This document shows positions 48,846 through 59,695 of a DNA stretch of 64,000 nt, in pieces. The stretch is from Tiliqua scincoides (taxonomy: Eukaryota; Chordata; Lepidosauria; Squamata; Scincidae): assembly GCF_035046505.1 (NCBI RefSeq), contig NC_089824.1:219612596-219676595 (forward strand), read 5' to 3'. The notes under the pieces were generated by a model that was not told the origin of the DNA, ran no database searches, and saw only the letters and a program-made list of their open reading frames with translations. Made by a program: the position numbers and the translations under genes. How positions within the stretch are numbered: position 1 is the stretch's first letter; every line of letters starts with the position of its first letter.

Positions 48846-49186
48846 ATGATGATGATGAAAATAAAAATTGTTATCTATAAAGTGTTATCTTACTTTACCT
48901 ACCGTATTTGCTCTGGGCTGGTCATCTCACTGGGGTTGCCATGTTTTTTGCCTGCATTCCCTACAGTGCAGCCTCATGCTGGGGAAACAAATGGCTGCCA
49001 AGAGGAGGCAGCCGTCATGCCATAGTGCTCTGGTCCAGTGCAATCACTTAAACTGATTCTTTAAAAGAAAAGGAGTGGCAATGAAACAGGTACCCATTTG
49101 TTGCCATTCAGCCAATGGATCCCGGATGCCTTCATGTTGGAAATGAATGCACAGGACCAGCCCAAGACCTCCACCCATCCTACACA
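48587..49186. other. No gene; trinucleotide repeat
   Basis: (GTA)11 at 48,813-48,845 followed by four GAT units. Otherwise unassigned. Confidence 0.6.
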
Positions 49187-50440
49187 GATGTTCAACACAG
49201 TTCCCTCACCAAAGGTTACTGAAAAAAACTCCACAGTCAGGGAATTAGAGGACAGGATGGATCGAGAACTGGTTGGAGGCCAGGAAGCAGAGAGTGGGTG
49301 TCAATGGGCAATTTTCACAATGGAGAGAGGTGAAAAGCAGTGTGCCCCAAGGATCTGTCTTGGGACCGGTGCTCTTCAACCTCTTCATAAATGACCTGGA
49401 GACAGGGGTGAGCAGTGAGGCGGCTAAGTTTACAGATGACACCAAACTTTTCCGAGTGGTGAAGACCAGAAGTGATTGTAAGGAGCTCCAGAAGGATCTC
49501 TCCAGACTGGCAGAATGGGCAGCAAAATGACAGATGCGCTTCAATGTCAGTAAGTGTAAAGTCATGCACATTGGGGCAAAAAAATCAAAACTTTAGATAT
49601 AGGCTGATGGGTTCTGAGCTGTCTGTGACAGATCAGGAGAGAGATCTTGGGGTGGTGGTGGACAGGTCGATGAAAGTGTCGACCCAATGTGCGGTGGCAG
49701 TGAAGAAGGCCAATTCTATGCTTGGGATCATTAGGAAGGGTATTGAGAACAAAACGGCTAGTATTATAATGCCGTTGTACAAATTGATGGTAAGGCCACA
49801 CCTGGAGTATTGTGTCCAGTTCTGGTCGCCACATCTCAAAAAAGACATAGTGGAAATGGAAAAGGTGCAAAAGAGAGCGACTAAGATGATTACTGGGCTG
49901 GGGCACCTTCCTTATGAGGAAAGGCTACGGCGTTTGGGCCTCTTCAGCCTAGAAAAGAGGCGCCTGAGGGGGCACATGATTGAGACATACAAAATTATGC
50001 ATGGGAAGGATAAAGCGGATAGGGAGATGCTCTTTACACTCTCACATAACACCAGAACCAGGGGGCAGCCACTAAAATTGAGTGTTGAGAGAGTTAGAAC
50101 AGACAAAATATTTCTTTACTCAGCATGTGGTTGGTCTGTGGAACTCCTTGCCACAGGATGTGGTGATGGCGTCTGTCCTGGATGCCTTTAAAAGGGGATT
50201 GGACAAGTTTCTGGAGGAAAAATCCATTACGGGTTACAAGCCGTGATGTACATGTGCAACCTCCTGATTTTAGAAATGGGCTACGTCAGAATGGCAGATG
50301 CAAGGGAGGACACCAGGATGCAGGTCTCTTGTTATCTGGTGTGCTCCCTGGGGCATTTGGTGGGCCGCTGTGAGATACAGGAAGCTGGACTAGATGGACC
50401 TATGGCCTGATCCAGCAGGGTTCTTCTTATGTTCTTATGG
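49187..50440 (+). mobile_element. CR1 LINE, longest copy in the window
   Basis: Starts in the RT domain (TVPHQRLL-type words), continues with VPQGSVLGPVLFNLFINDL (RT motif B), then FTDDTKLFRVV (the catalytic F-x-D-D box), and the long C-terminus MLGIIRKGIENKTASIIMPL through RLRGHMIETYKIMHG. The 3' UTR and the end cttcttatgttcttatg follow. A stop after LAEWAAK (about 49,529) and a nearby frameshift break ORF2. No ORF1 or 5' region is present. Confidence 0.96.
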
Positions 50441-50547
50441 GATGAATGCCAGTTGTCATCACCTTGGGAATATACTTTAAAAGATCTCTGTGCCCAGCTA
50501 GCAAGGGTGTGTCTGTTGGGGAAATACAGGCTCAAGTCCCCACGAAG

Positions 50548-50608
50548 CCATGCAGCTGGACTAGATGGGCCTATGGCCTGATCCAGTGGGGCTGTTCTTA
50601 TGTACTTT
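50548..50608 (+). mobile_element. CR1 3' terminal scrap
   Basis: cagctggactagatgggcct, atggcctgatccagtgggg and ctgttcttatgtac. About 60 bp, 110 bp after the end of the previous CR1 and in the same orientation. Confidence 0.8.
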
Positions 50609-50649
50609 TGGATGGTGTGCCAAACGTCTTTCCCTTTACCTGGGGATAG

Positions 50650-50930
50650 GCCCACCTCTGCTCTTCCCACTCCCTGGATTGGAAAAGAGGGAGATGGAGC
50701 AGAAGAGGGAATGTGGAGAAAGAGGATAGTGGACTAGAGCATTGAGGACACTCTAGCCCTCTACAGTCCCCTCCTCTACCCTTCCACTTTTGCTTTGCCC
50801 CCTTCTTTTCGAAGCCAGGTAGTGAGAGGACCAACAGCAGTGGATGCAAGGAGGCCAACAGCGGGGGAGGGGGGGACGGGACGGGACCCTCCCCACCAAT
50901 CTGCTGCCTCAGCCAGTCCTGTGGTTGTGC
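50650..50930. repeat. GA/CT-rich repeat family, copy 3
   Basis: ctctgctcttcccactccct, ggaaaagagggagatggagc and the end words ctgctgcctcagccagtcctg. Relatives at 24,150 and 39,650. Confidence 0.6.
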
Positions 50931-51040
50931 TGGTCCCATAGAGACATGCCCCTGGTGCATGTTCAATTCAGAGAAGGCAGCTGATGGACAGCAGGCATCT
51001 CTTTGGCCTGTGCTGTCCCTCTGTACAGTTAGGTAGCTTA

Positions 51041-51212
51041 GGGCACAACCCTAACCAATTTTCCAGCACTGACATAGCTCTGCCAACGTGGCATGCATGG
51101 CATCCTGCAGTGGGGAGAGAGTCAAGGAGACCTCATAAGGCATGTTTGTTGCCTTGGTATGGAGCTGCATGGCGGCTAGGTCAGTGCTGGAAAGTTGGTT
51201 GGGATTGCATCC
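51041..51212. mobile_element. Palindromic TNA-type MITE, TTA duplication
   Basis: 172 bp between TTA and TTA (51,038-51,040 and 51,213-51,215). The left end gggcacaaccctaaccaatt mirrors the right end, read inverted as ggatgcaatcccaaccaact. Confidence 0.85.
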
Positions 51213-51338
51213 TTAATCACTGAAACATGAAAATCCTCTAATGAAGTCCAACATACCATAAGTAGACTTGTTCAATACCTTCCAATAATTTGCAGAAGAA
51301 AAGGACACTCCATTTTCATACCAAAAATCCTAGAGTGA

Positions 51339-51517
51339 GGCCCCAATCCAATCCAGCTTTCTAGCACCGGTGCAGCCGCAATGCAGCCTTAAGGTAAGGG
51401 AACAAATGTTTCCATACCTTGAGGAGGCCTCTGTGTCTGCCCCACCACTACAGGATGCAGCTCACACCCCATTGGCGTGGCTGCACCGACACTGGAAAAT
51501 TGGATAGGATTGGGCCC
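51339..51517. mobile_element. Palindromic TNA-type MITE, TGA duplication
   Basis: 179 bp between TGA and TGA (51,336-51,338 and 51,518-51,520). Left end ggccccaatccaatccagct; right end inverted gggcccaatcctatccaatt. The arms extend inward through caccggtgcagcc and ggctgcaccgac. Confidence 0.88.
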
Positions 51518-53060
51518 TGAGTTGTCCCCCTCTCCCTGCCACTCTACTACATATTACTGACGGCTTAATTCCATCTCCTGTGTTCTTTAACTGTTTCCTG
51601 CATTGCCGAAAGACCAAGAAAATCTTTGGTTAATGACATGCTAGAAAACCCCATCCTGCGAGCCGCAGTTGGCAAGAACTATTGTTCTCAGTACCAAATG
51701 AGCTTTACTAACTGGCTGACCACTAAGTAGCACCTTCACGTATTGACTAATTGTGACTGTATTTTAGATGCTGCACATAGATTGAAGAACAGCATGGGCT
51801 CTGCAGACTGACAATCCAGCAGGGATTCCCAACAGGGAACCAGGGAGGGATGGAAGTAAATTCAGACACCAGCTCTTACACAGAGGTTCATTATTGCAGT
51901 TGCTATAATGACCTGGTGAAGAGGAGACAATTCTGGGAAGGGAAGAGCCAAATGGCTGCTGGTTCCAGATGAGCTGATGGAGTGAGCTTTGCTGGGTCTC
52001 CTCTCCTTCTGAGGCAGCAGCTGGAGTGGAGGCAGTTCTGGAACAGAAAGAGGCAATGGGCAACATGGGGGCCTCCCACAATCTGACCCCCCCCTTTTAT
52101 GTAGCTGGGTGGAACAGTCACCGACAGATGTGTGCAGATTTACATGTGCATACATTAGAGGCAAACTCAGCCACCCCACAATTCAAGATAATTCATTTCT
52201 GCAGACCAGAGGTGAGGAGCTGAGGAACGTGACACACTCTAATTCCATTTTAAAAGGCAAAAGTCAGCACAAAATAGGGGACGTGACATAGGGACAAGTC
52301 CCAGAAAAACAGGGATTGATGTTGCCAGTGACAGAGCATATGTATGTAGCTTGGGATACAACTGAAGAGCTAGTGAAAGGTCAAGGCACAATTACATACA
52401 GTAAATTGATGAGAAATGGGTGGAAACAGAAGCAGTCATGAAAGAGTTTGAATTATAGAGAAAGACAGGAGTGGGGGGAGAGAAGGAGGGAGAGAACATC
52501 AAGACACCCATCCAGGCACCGAACTCTGCATATAATTTACAACATTTTCAAAAAGAACCAAGTTCCCAGAACACTGTGGATCCTCACCAAAGCCTATTTT
52601 TAAATTTTTCCATCAGTTTCTACCCTCAGGAACTGAGAATTTGCTCATGTCAGCTAATAGTTTACTTGCAATAATCTCTATTTGTGGGACAATTCCGAGG
52701 AAGCTATTGAGGGCATCCACTTCCTGCCAGCTGCAATTCTAATGTTCACTGTCTTGCCAACTTTTACCATTCAGCTGACTTGTGGAATTCAGGGTGTTTT
52801 TCTTAATCTTTCCCCTAAAGCTGTGCGGTTTGAGGAGAATTTGGGATTTCATGGAAGGAACAGAGGCTTCCAAGACCTCGCAGCCACCAAGATGAGTTTG
52901 CAAATATCGATGGGAACAATTCAGAGCTGCAGCTGACAGGCAGAGGGGAATCCCAGAAGCTTCACCATGGTCTTGAAAGCACAACCTGACCCCTGGACAA
53001 GGACAGGTTGCAAGTGTAATTAATTGACCATCTCAGAGCTGCAAAGAGTATGGTCTAGAA
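51518..53060. other. No recognisable gene
   Basis: Unassigned sequence, no clear repeats. Confidence 0.5.
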
Positions 53061-53416
53061 CAGTGGTCTCACACATTTAGCACCACTTTTTAGAATGAGA
53101 ATCTGTCAGGACCCACCGGAAGTGACGTCGTGACCGGAAGTGACGTCATCAACTAGGGAATTTTTATCAATCCTAGGCTGAAATCCTACCCCCACTTACC
53201 CAGGAGTAAGTTCCATTTACTAATTGTTAAAAGAATATATATAGTAGCTTGTTCAAAGTACAGATCTGTAACATTTCCCCAAATGCAGTCACATACCATG
53301 GCAGCATCAAGTCTAATATAATAAAAATAAAATATTGAAATGAATGAATGGGGACCCACCTAAAATTGGCTCGCAACCCACCCAGTGGATCCTGACCCAC
53401 AGTTTGAGAAACACTG
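53061..53416. mobile_element. hAT-type MITE, CAGTGGTYTCA family
   Basis: 356 bp. Ends cagtggtctcacacattt and gtttgagaaacactg. Flanks gtctagaa and gcctagaa (53,053-53,060 and 53,417-53,424), one difference. Inside, two tandem ccggaagtgacgtc units and a copy of the short palindromic repeat words (cccacttacccaggagtaag). Confidence 0.93.
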
Positions 53417-53445
53417 GCCTAGAAAATCTGATGAAGAAAATATAG

Positions 53446-53800
53446 CAGCAGTTTCCAATGTTTTTCATCTCACAGCACATTGATCTCTATGGACGTCTCT
53501 ATAGTCTTTGCCTCTAGTGATGTCACTTCTGATTTCTGGGAGACTCTTCTGGGTTCTGCTGCACTGTTTCTAGGGCAACTGTCTGTAGTAACAAACTATC
53601 TGTTCCTCTTCCTCTGCTGGTTCTGTGGAGACAGGAAGAGGGGCATACTATTCATTACTACAGACAGTCGCCCTGGAAACTGCGGAACCCAGAAGAGTTT
53701 TTCAGCTATTTTCAACCATTGTGCTTCAAATTCCCATGGCACACCTGCAGACCTTTCGTGGCACACCAGTGTGCTGGGGTATACCAGCTGAAAATCACTG
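53446..53800. mobile_element. hAT-type MITE with exact 8-bp duplication
   Basis: 355 bp. Ends cagcagtttccaatgttt and ccagctgaaaatcactg. aaatatag occurs on both sides (53,438-53,445 and 53,801-53,808). It has inverted inner arms: tagggcaactgtctgtagta versus tactacagacagtcgccct. Confidence 0.95.
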
Positions 53801-54080
53801 AAATATAGGTATGCATTTCTGAGGGTAAGAGTGAAGTGAGAGCTGAGGGCTCTGACAGCTGAACCAAAAGGTGTCCTGTGACAGCTTTTGGTGCAAACAT
53901 GGAGGATGGGAAGAGTGAAAGTTGCTCCCAAACAGCTGCCCCCCCCACTCAGTTTTTTCACTAGAGCTGCCAGGTTCACAGTGGTGGAGCTCTTCCTGAT
54001 GGAGGTAGTTGTAGCATTCCTCTGGGAAGCTGGTGGGCACCATTTTTATATCCCATATATCTCCAGAAATTGATGCCTAA

Positions 54081-54263
54081 GGGCCCGATTCTATTCAATT
54101 TTCCACAGCTGATGTAGCCATGCTAACGGGGCACATACTGCATCCTGCAGTGGGGGGGGGGGCAGTCATGGAGGCCTCCTCAAGGTAAAGAAACATTTGT
54201 TCCCTTACCTCGGGGCTGCATTGTGACTGCATTGGCACTGGAAAGTTGGCTAGGATTGGGCTC
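54081..54263. mobile_element. Palindromic TNA-type MITE, TAA duplication
   Basis: 183 bp between TAA and TAA (54,078-54,080 and 54,264-54,266). Ends gggcccgattctattcaatt and, inverted, gagcccaatcctagccaact. Confidence 0.88.
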
Positions 54264-54300
54264 TAAGTCATTATGAGCTCCAGTAGAGGAAAGGTGAAGT

Positions 54301-54301
54301 A

Positions 54302-54340
<39 letters not shown>
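54301..54340. repeat. (AAAT)10 microsatellite
   Basis: Pure tetranucleotide run of 40 bp after tgaagt. It is likely the tail of an old SINE. Confidence 0.97.
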
Positions 54341-55635
54341 GGTAGCACTTCCAGAGGATTTCTGGGACATTGTAGCACAATATCACTCACAGGGGACATA
54401 TGGGAAAGAAAAGTGGAAGCTGCCAGCTGTCCAGAAGAGCATCATCTTTTCATTCTGTCCCATTGTGAACCCCTTCCCATTTCATGTCTCCAAGAAGGGT
54501 GGTGAAACTGGAGGGTAGTATTTCAGATCAGCCCTCAGATCCAGAAAAAACCCTGCACTCCAGGTATTGAATATTTGTGAAAAGCTGGTTCATTCAAGGG
54601 GTTACTGTCAAGTATCAACTAGTACCCTTCAACTGGTCAACAATCAGCACTCTGATTATAAAATGGATTTCAAGTTTTTCCCCCTCAAAGCATCAATTTT
54701 GGAGGATCTTCCCATTCACAGTTCCGTTTCCCTTTATTAAATCCCTCATTTATTAAGGGGTTTTATTACCAATAACAATTACAATGTAGACTAATATACA
54801 GTCGTAGCAGAATTCTAACTAAGGTTAGAACCATTTTTGAAAAGTGTACATCAGATCCTATAGGAAGGCAAAAGAGGCTTTGAGTAGCTCCATGCTTTCC
54901 CTTCAGGCACAGTCCTAAACCTCTGCAGAATGACTGCAGATCCACTCTTCTGTTTACAGTCAGGTAAATAAGCTGAGCCATTGCATTGGAACATCAGCAC
55001 CTCAGAACCTGTTGAACAAGAGGCAACAAGGGAGCTGGGTTCGAAGCAGATGTCAGGTACCTGTTGCACTCCCTGAAGATCACTCCTATGCTCTCTTTTC
55101 CATCCCAGCCAACACGCTCTCCTTGCTGTGGATATTTGTGTTGACGGTCCTTTTAGCTGGAGTGAGCAAGCTGCCACAGCTGATGAGGTTATCCTCCTGA
55201 TGTGGCCGCACTGTTCACGGCATGCTGATAAGATCATTAGCTATGACCAGGATTCATTATATTGGATTTTTGATTATACCGAATTGGATTCCTTTTTTCC
55301 GCTGCCTCGTAAGCCTGATTAATTTTTCATGAGCCTGCACACTACTGTCTCTTCAGTTATGAGGTGGGGTTAAAGAGGATCGCAAAACCTAGGGAATAAC
55401 AATCTGGCCATCGTTCCTTGTGCTTTGCCCTCGCGAAGCGGGGAAAAATAAAAATGAATGACTCCAAAGTTAATGAGGACAGCAGGCCAAAAAGCAAAGA
55501 AAGGACTGACTAGGAGGGCTGCATGGGATGGCCATAACAAGAACAGTACACATTTCCATTCGTTTTAGGGCTGCTTAAATAATTCCAATGTACTCTGTGA
55601 GAACTTTCATAGGAACTTCTGCGAGAGGTGTTGTT
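54341..55635. other. Unassigned; possible conserved non-coding block at its end
   Basis: From about 55,200 to 55,480 the sequence is unique and unusually rich in transcription-factor-like words (taagatcattagctatgac, cctgattaatttttcatgag, aaaaatgaatgactcc). It resembles vertebrate enhancer sequence in look only. No exon with splice support. Confidence 0.4.
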
Positions 55636-55787
55636 GGTTGGCAACCTTCAGTCTCGAAAGACTATGGTATAAGCCTACAGCACTTGGTATTCCCAGGTGG
55701 TCTCCCATCCAAGTACTAACCAGGCCCGACCCTGCTTAACTTCTGAGATCAGACGAGATCAGACATGTGCAGGGTAACAGTTGCTGC
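55636..55787 (-). mobile_element. 5S-rRNA-derived SINE
   Basis: Minus-strand copy: the tail ggttggcaaccttcagtctc gaaagactatgg comes first on the plus strand, then the inverse 5S body (caggtggtctcccatccaag, tactaaccaggcccgaccc). It has a local duplication in the 5S part (gagatcagacgagatcagac). This is the third copy of the family. Confidence 0.95.
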
Positions 55788-56432
55788 GGGAGAGGTGTCT
55801 ACAGCTACCAGAACACCTTAGTGATTGCATAGTCAAGCCCTCGGATGGATAAGCCCCTTGGAGACCAGCAAGCTGGAGGTAGGCTCAGGCAGGCAGGCTC
55901 ATAATTTCTGGTGGTGCAGTTTGTGTGGACTTCCTCATTGACAAGTTGCCCCATTCAAAAGAAGTCAGTGGACCTCAAGAGCCTTTACAGCAGCCAGAGG
56001 TATCAGCTTGGCCTGCTGGTGTTACTTGACCTCCTGATCCAGGAGGCTTATGGGAGGTGATGTGACTCTCTTGACTGAAATTACCTGCAGTTCCCTGCCC
56101 CAACCACCAGCCTGGTGGTGCAGGGAACAGTGCTTGACACAACACCACCAAGGAGGAACCATGTGGTGGAAGTAATGTCGCATTCCTTGCACTGCAGTGA
56201 GTATTCCACTACTTGACCGATCAGGAACTCTTGAGTGCAAAACCTTATGGCCAGTGCTTTGAAGAAGTCTCAGGCCTGCTACACTTTGGGCTCTAGTTCC
56301 TGCTCCACTCAAGAATCAAGAGACCCAGATCTAGAGGATGGGAAATATGATGACCACTAGCTTAGGTGGCTTTGAAAGAGGATTAGATATTCCCACAGAG
56401 TAGAGATCTATCAACTTTTTAGTGTATATAAC
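55788..56432. other. No recognisable gene
   Basis: Unassigned sequence. Confidence 0.5.
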
Positions 56433-56985
56433 GTAGGTCCAAATCTTAACCACCTTTCCAGCACTTTCATAGCTGTGCCAGTGGGATGAGTGCTGCCTGC
56501 TGCAGTTGGCTGGCACTCATGGAGGCCTTCTCAAAGTAAGTGAATGTTTGGGCAGGAGGTCTGGTCTAGAGGGTAGAGCCTCCGTCTGCCTGAAGATAAC
56601 ATCCACAAGGTCGCCAGTTCGAGGCCACAGGCACCGTGCGACCTTGAAGCAGCTGACAAGCTGAAGCCGAGCTATTCCATCTGCTCTGAGCGTGGGAGGA
56701 TGGAGGCCAGAATGTGAAGCCAGATCGGAATGAAACACCTGAATGTAGTGGTTCTTGAAAGAAAGAACCTTCTTTCAAATTGTAAAAATCCCTATTTAAT
56801 AAGGGATTTAAATAAAGCCTGCCTATGTAAACCGCCTTGAATAAAGTCTTGAATAAAGACCAAGAAAGGCGGTATATAAATACCTGTTGTTGTTGTTGTT
56901 GTTGTTGTTGTTATTTGTTCCCTTGGAGCTACATTGCCCTTATGTCTGCGCTGGAAAGTGGGTTAGGATTGCACCCATAGATGAC
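56433..56985. repeat. Palindromic TNA-type MITE split by a SINE
   Basis: The left half (56,433-56,546) reads ggtccaaatcttaaccacct and gtgccagtgggatgagtgct up to aagtaagtgaatgttt. The right half (56,918-56,985) reads ttgttcccttggagctac to ggttaggattgcaccc. The intervening 370 bp are a tRNA SINE. Confidence 0.8.
56547..56917 (+). mobile_element. tRNA-derived SINE, Sauria-SINE-like, with (TTG)n tail
   Basis: The tRNA head ggtctggtctagagggtaga has an A box, and ggtcgccagttcgaggcc has a B box. The 3' end accgccttgaataaag and aaaggcggtatataaat resembles the 3' end of Sauria SINEs moved by BovB LINEs, as I recall them. It ends in about nine TTG units at 56,887-56,914. About 370 bp. Confidence 0.85.
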
Positions 56986-56989
56986 TAAG

Positions 56990-57115
56990 TAGAGCCTCCA
57001 TGTTCAGATGCAGTGTACCTCTCAGTGCCAGTTGCTGGAGAGGCAACAGCAGATGGCTGTTGCCTTCCTGGCAAGGAGGTGCCACTGTAGGAGCTGAACG
57101 TTGAACTTGCTGTTC
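56990..57115 (+). repeat. Fragment of a 3'-end repeat (CR1-like or SINE)
   Basis: agagcctccatgttcagatg, cagtgtacctctcagtgcca and gttgctggagaggcaacagc match, in inverse, the copy at 63,655-63,845. Confidence 0.6.
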
Positions 57116-57276
57116 CTTAGAACTGTTCTAGCAGGCTCTGGATTCAAGCCTGGCTGAGCCCTTATGCCCATCTTGACACCGCATTACTGAGGGAATTCTC
57201 TGGAACTTTCTGAATGCTCACCCATCTCGTCTTGTGTAGAGGAAACCTGTGTTGGACTAAAGGATCAAGGGGCTCA

Positions 57277-57455
57277 GGGCCCAATCCTATCCAGTTTTCC
57301 TGTGCTGGTGCAGCCATGTCAGTAGGGCATGCACTGCATCCTGTGTTGGGGAGGCAGTCACAGAGGACTCCTTAAGGGATGGGAACATTTGTTCCCTTAC
57401 CTTGGGGTGGCATTGTGGCTACACCGGTGCTGGAAAATTGGACAGGATTGGGCCC
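57277..57455. mobile_element. Palindromic TNA-type MITE, TCA duplication
   Basis: 179 bp between TCA and TCA (57,274-57,276 and 57,456-57,458). Ends gggcccaatcctatccagtt and, inverted, gggcccaatcctgtccaatt. This is the cleanest copy. The two arms share at least 24 bp of near identity. Confidence 0.9.
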
Positions 57456-58629
57456 TCATTCTCCTAACAAAATGGCACTGATGACTATCAGAAGGAGTTG
57501 CAGCCACCATTATGACAGGACCTCTGTTCACCCAGACAAGGATGTCAGAATAAAACAGAAGCAATGAAGGAGCCCCATTCAGGCGCTTTTCCTCATCTGT
57601 TTGACTAATGTTTAGTCTGGATCAGGCTGTTGTCTGGGCAAAAAAAAACCCCGTGTGGAATGATAAGGCATTACTGTTGTCCCAGGATGAGTAATGGTGC
57701 AATTCGGCTGTGACAGTGTCTGTTTTGCCAGCAGATGCAATCTGGGAACGTCTGTCTGTTAAAACCTGGGCCAAACCAGACATGACAATGGGCAGTGGTG
57801 CATGTTTACTGCCCTCCTTGCAGCTGACCTCCCCAAGTGTTTGTATCATAGCTCAATCCAGACTAAATCCCCTGTGGGGCAATGCGGTGGGGCCGGCACA
57901 TGCTCTGCGGCATCCTGCAGGGGAGTTTGGGCTGCTGGAGGTCTCCTCAGGGTAAGGGGACATTTGCCCTGGAGCTGCAATGGATCCACAGACCTGCAAG
58001 ATTGCTGGCAGAAGTCCATGTTGATCCATACAGGCAAATCAGGCCCCAGAAGTGGCCTGGGACTCGGTGTGTGCCTCTGCCACTGAACCAGCCCCCACTC
58101 CGGATCCAATCCACCCATCACTCCAATCCCGTCTCTGTCCTGTTCTGAATACCCCTTCTCCATTCTGCCCTCTCTCTGCCCCGTTCAATCCCCATCATAT
58201 CCTTTTGGTGGGTTGAAGAAATCCCACACTGAATTTCACTGCTGTTTATGAGTTTCCACAGAGGCCTCCTGCAATGTGCTCGTACACGGGGAGCCTTTCA
58301 TAGCTGGCATTGTATTTTCATTATCCACACTCCCTTCCACCTACTGCACAGGCCAAGATCAATAATGCACAAGCGAAGATTTAGTTGCTCGTTAACACAC
58401 TGGACAGTGCCTATGCTATCACTTTAGCACAGTGGCTGGCTTAATAAGAAATTGGGGGGGGGGCCCTTTGGATGGCACAGTTTGTTTTCCTCTTAGAACC
58501 AAGGTGTGCAGGTGTTTATGTACCAAAAAACATTCAGGTAGGTTCTTGATTCTAGCAGAATGCAGACAAGCCCATAAACATAGATGTAGATCAGTGACTC
58601 AAAAGACAGAGGCAGAAACAAAAATAGAT
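57456..58629. other. Unassigned with one MITE fragment
   Basis: 57,870-57,975 (cctgtggggcaatgcggtgg, gcggcatcctgcaggg, cctcagggtaaggggacatt) is a partial TNA-type MITE. The rest is not recognised. Confidence 0.45.
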
Positions 58630-58962
58630 CACTAGGTGGGTCACAAGCCAGTTTCAGGTGGGTCCCCATTCATTGCAATATTTTATTTTTCATATATTAG
58701 ATTTGATGCTACCATTGTATGGGACTGCATTTGGGAAAATGTTACAGATCTGTACCATGAACAGGCTACTGTGTACATGTTTTTAACAATGATAGCAAAC
58801 AGAACTTATTCCTGGGTAAGTGTGGGTAGGATTGCAGCCTAGGATTGTTAAAAATGTTCCTACTTGATGATGTCACTTCCTGTCATGACATCACTTCCAG
58901 TGTGTCCTGACAGATTCTCATTCTAAAAAGTGGGTCCCACACTAAAAGTATGAGAACTACTG
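58630..58962. mobile_element. hAT-type MITE, CAGTGGTYTCA family (reverse)
   Basis: 333 bp. Right end ctaaaagtatgagaactactg. The left end is shortened to cactaggtgggtcac. Flanks aaatagat and aaatagtt (58,622-58,629 and 58,963-58,970). It provides the empty site for the mariner at 20,282 and is related in inverse to 53,061. Confidence 0.85.
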
Positions 58963-58991
58963 AAATAGTTAGATTTCAGGAATGGATAGAT

Positions 58992-59183
58992 CAGTGGCAT
59001 AGCTAGAGGGGGTGCAAAGCACTAAGTTTTGCAGGTGCCTGAACGCGCAATGCAAGCAACCCCTCCCCTTCAGAGCCAGGCACTCTGCCTCTGTTTTGCT
59101 CCCCCCTGCCCAGAATGGTCACTTGCATGGCGCATTCAGACGCCTGCAAAATGTAGTGCTTTGCACTCCCTCTAGCTATGCCA
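58992..59183. mobile_element. hAT-type MITE, CAGTGGCATAGCTAG family
   Basis: cagtggcatagctagaggg to ccctctagctatgcca, with gtgcaaagcactaagttttg and its inverse. The right end lacks the final ctg and runs into five GATTA units (59,187-59,208). No clear duplication. Confidence 0.85.
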
Positions 59184-59267
59184 TAGATTAGATTAGATTA
59201 GATTAGATCCCAGCCCATATGGATCAGCAGCAACATCCATGTAGACCAGCATTCTGTTCAGCATCTC

Positions 59268-59487
59268 TTGGAATAGGATGCCATGCAGGGATGGCAAATC
59301 GATGGTAAGGTCACACCTGAAGTGTTGTGTCCAGTTCTGGTCGCTGCATCTCAAGAAGGATATAGTGGAAATGGAAAAGGTGCAGAAGAGAGCAACCAAA
59401 ATGATGACTGGGCTGGGGAACCTTCCCTATGAGGAAAGGCTACAGCGTTTGGGCCTCTTCAGTCAAGAAAAGAGGCGCCTGAGGGGG
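59268..59487 (+). mobile_element. CR1 LINE ORF2 fragment
   Basis: Encodes [40 protein letters not shown] and [17 protein letters not shown]. It stops abruptly at the tail of an opposing CR1 copy. Confidence 0.92.
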
Positions 59488-59695
59488 GAACATAAGAACA
59501 GCCCCACTGGATCAGGCCATAGGCCCATCTAGTCCAGCTTCCTGTATCTCACAGTGGCCCACCAAATGCCCCAGGGAGCACACCAGGTAACAAGAGACCT
59601 CAAGCTGGTGCCCTCCCCTGCATCATGGCTTGTAACCCTTAATGGATTTTTCCTCCAGAAACTTGTCCAATCCTCTTTTAAAGGCATCAAGGCCT
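59488..59695 (-). mobile_element. CR1 LINE 3' end, inserted in or beside the previous copy
   Basis: The reverse octamer tail aacataagaacagcccc begins exactly where the plus-strand CR1 stops, followed by the 3' UTR and FLEEKSIKGYKP-type coding end. The tail at the junction argues for a separate insertion rather than for an inversion during one reverse transcription event. Confidence 0.92.

Noticed and set aside
48813-48860. CRISPR-like direct repeats
   Set aside because: Simple trinucleotide microsatellite. No spaced repeats of CRISPR form exist in the window.
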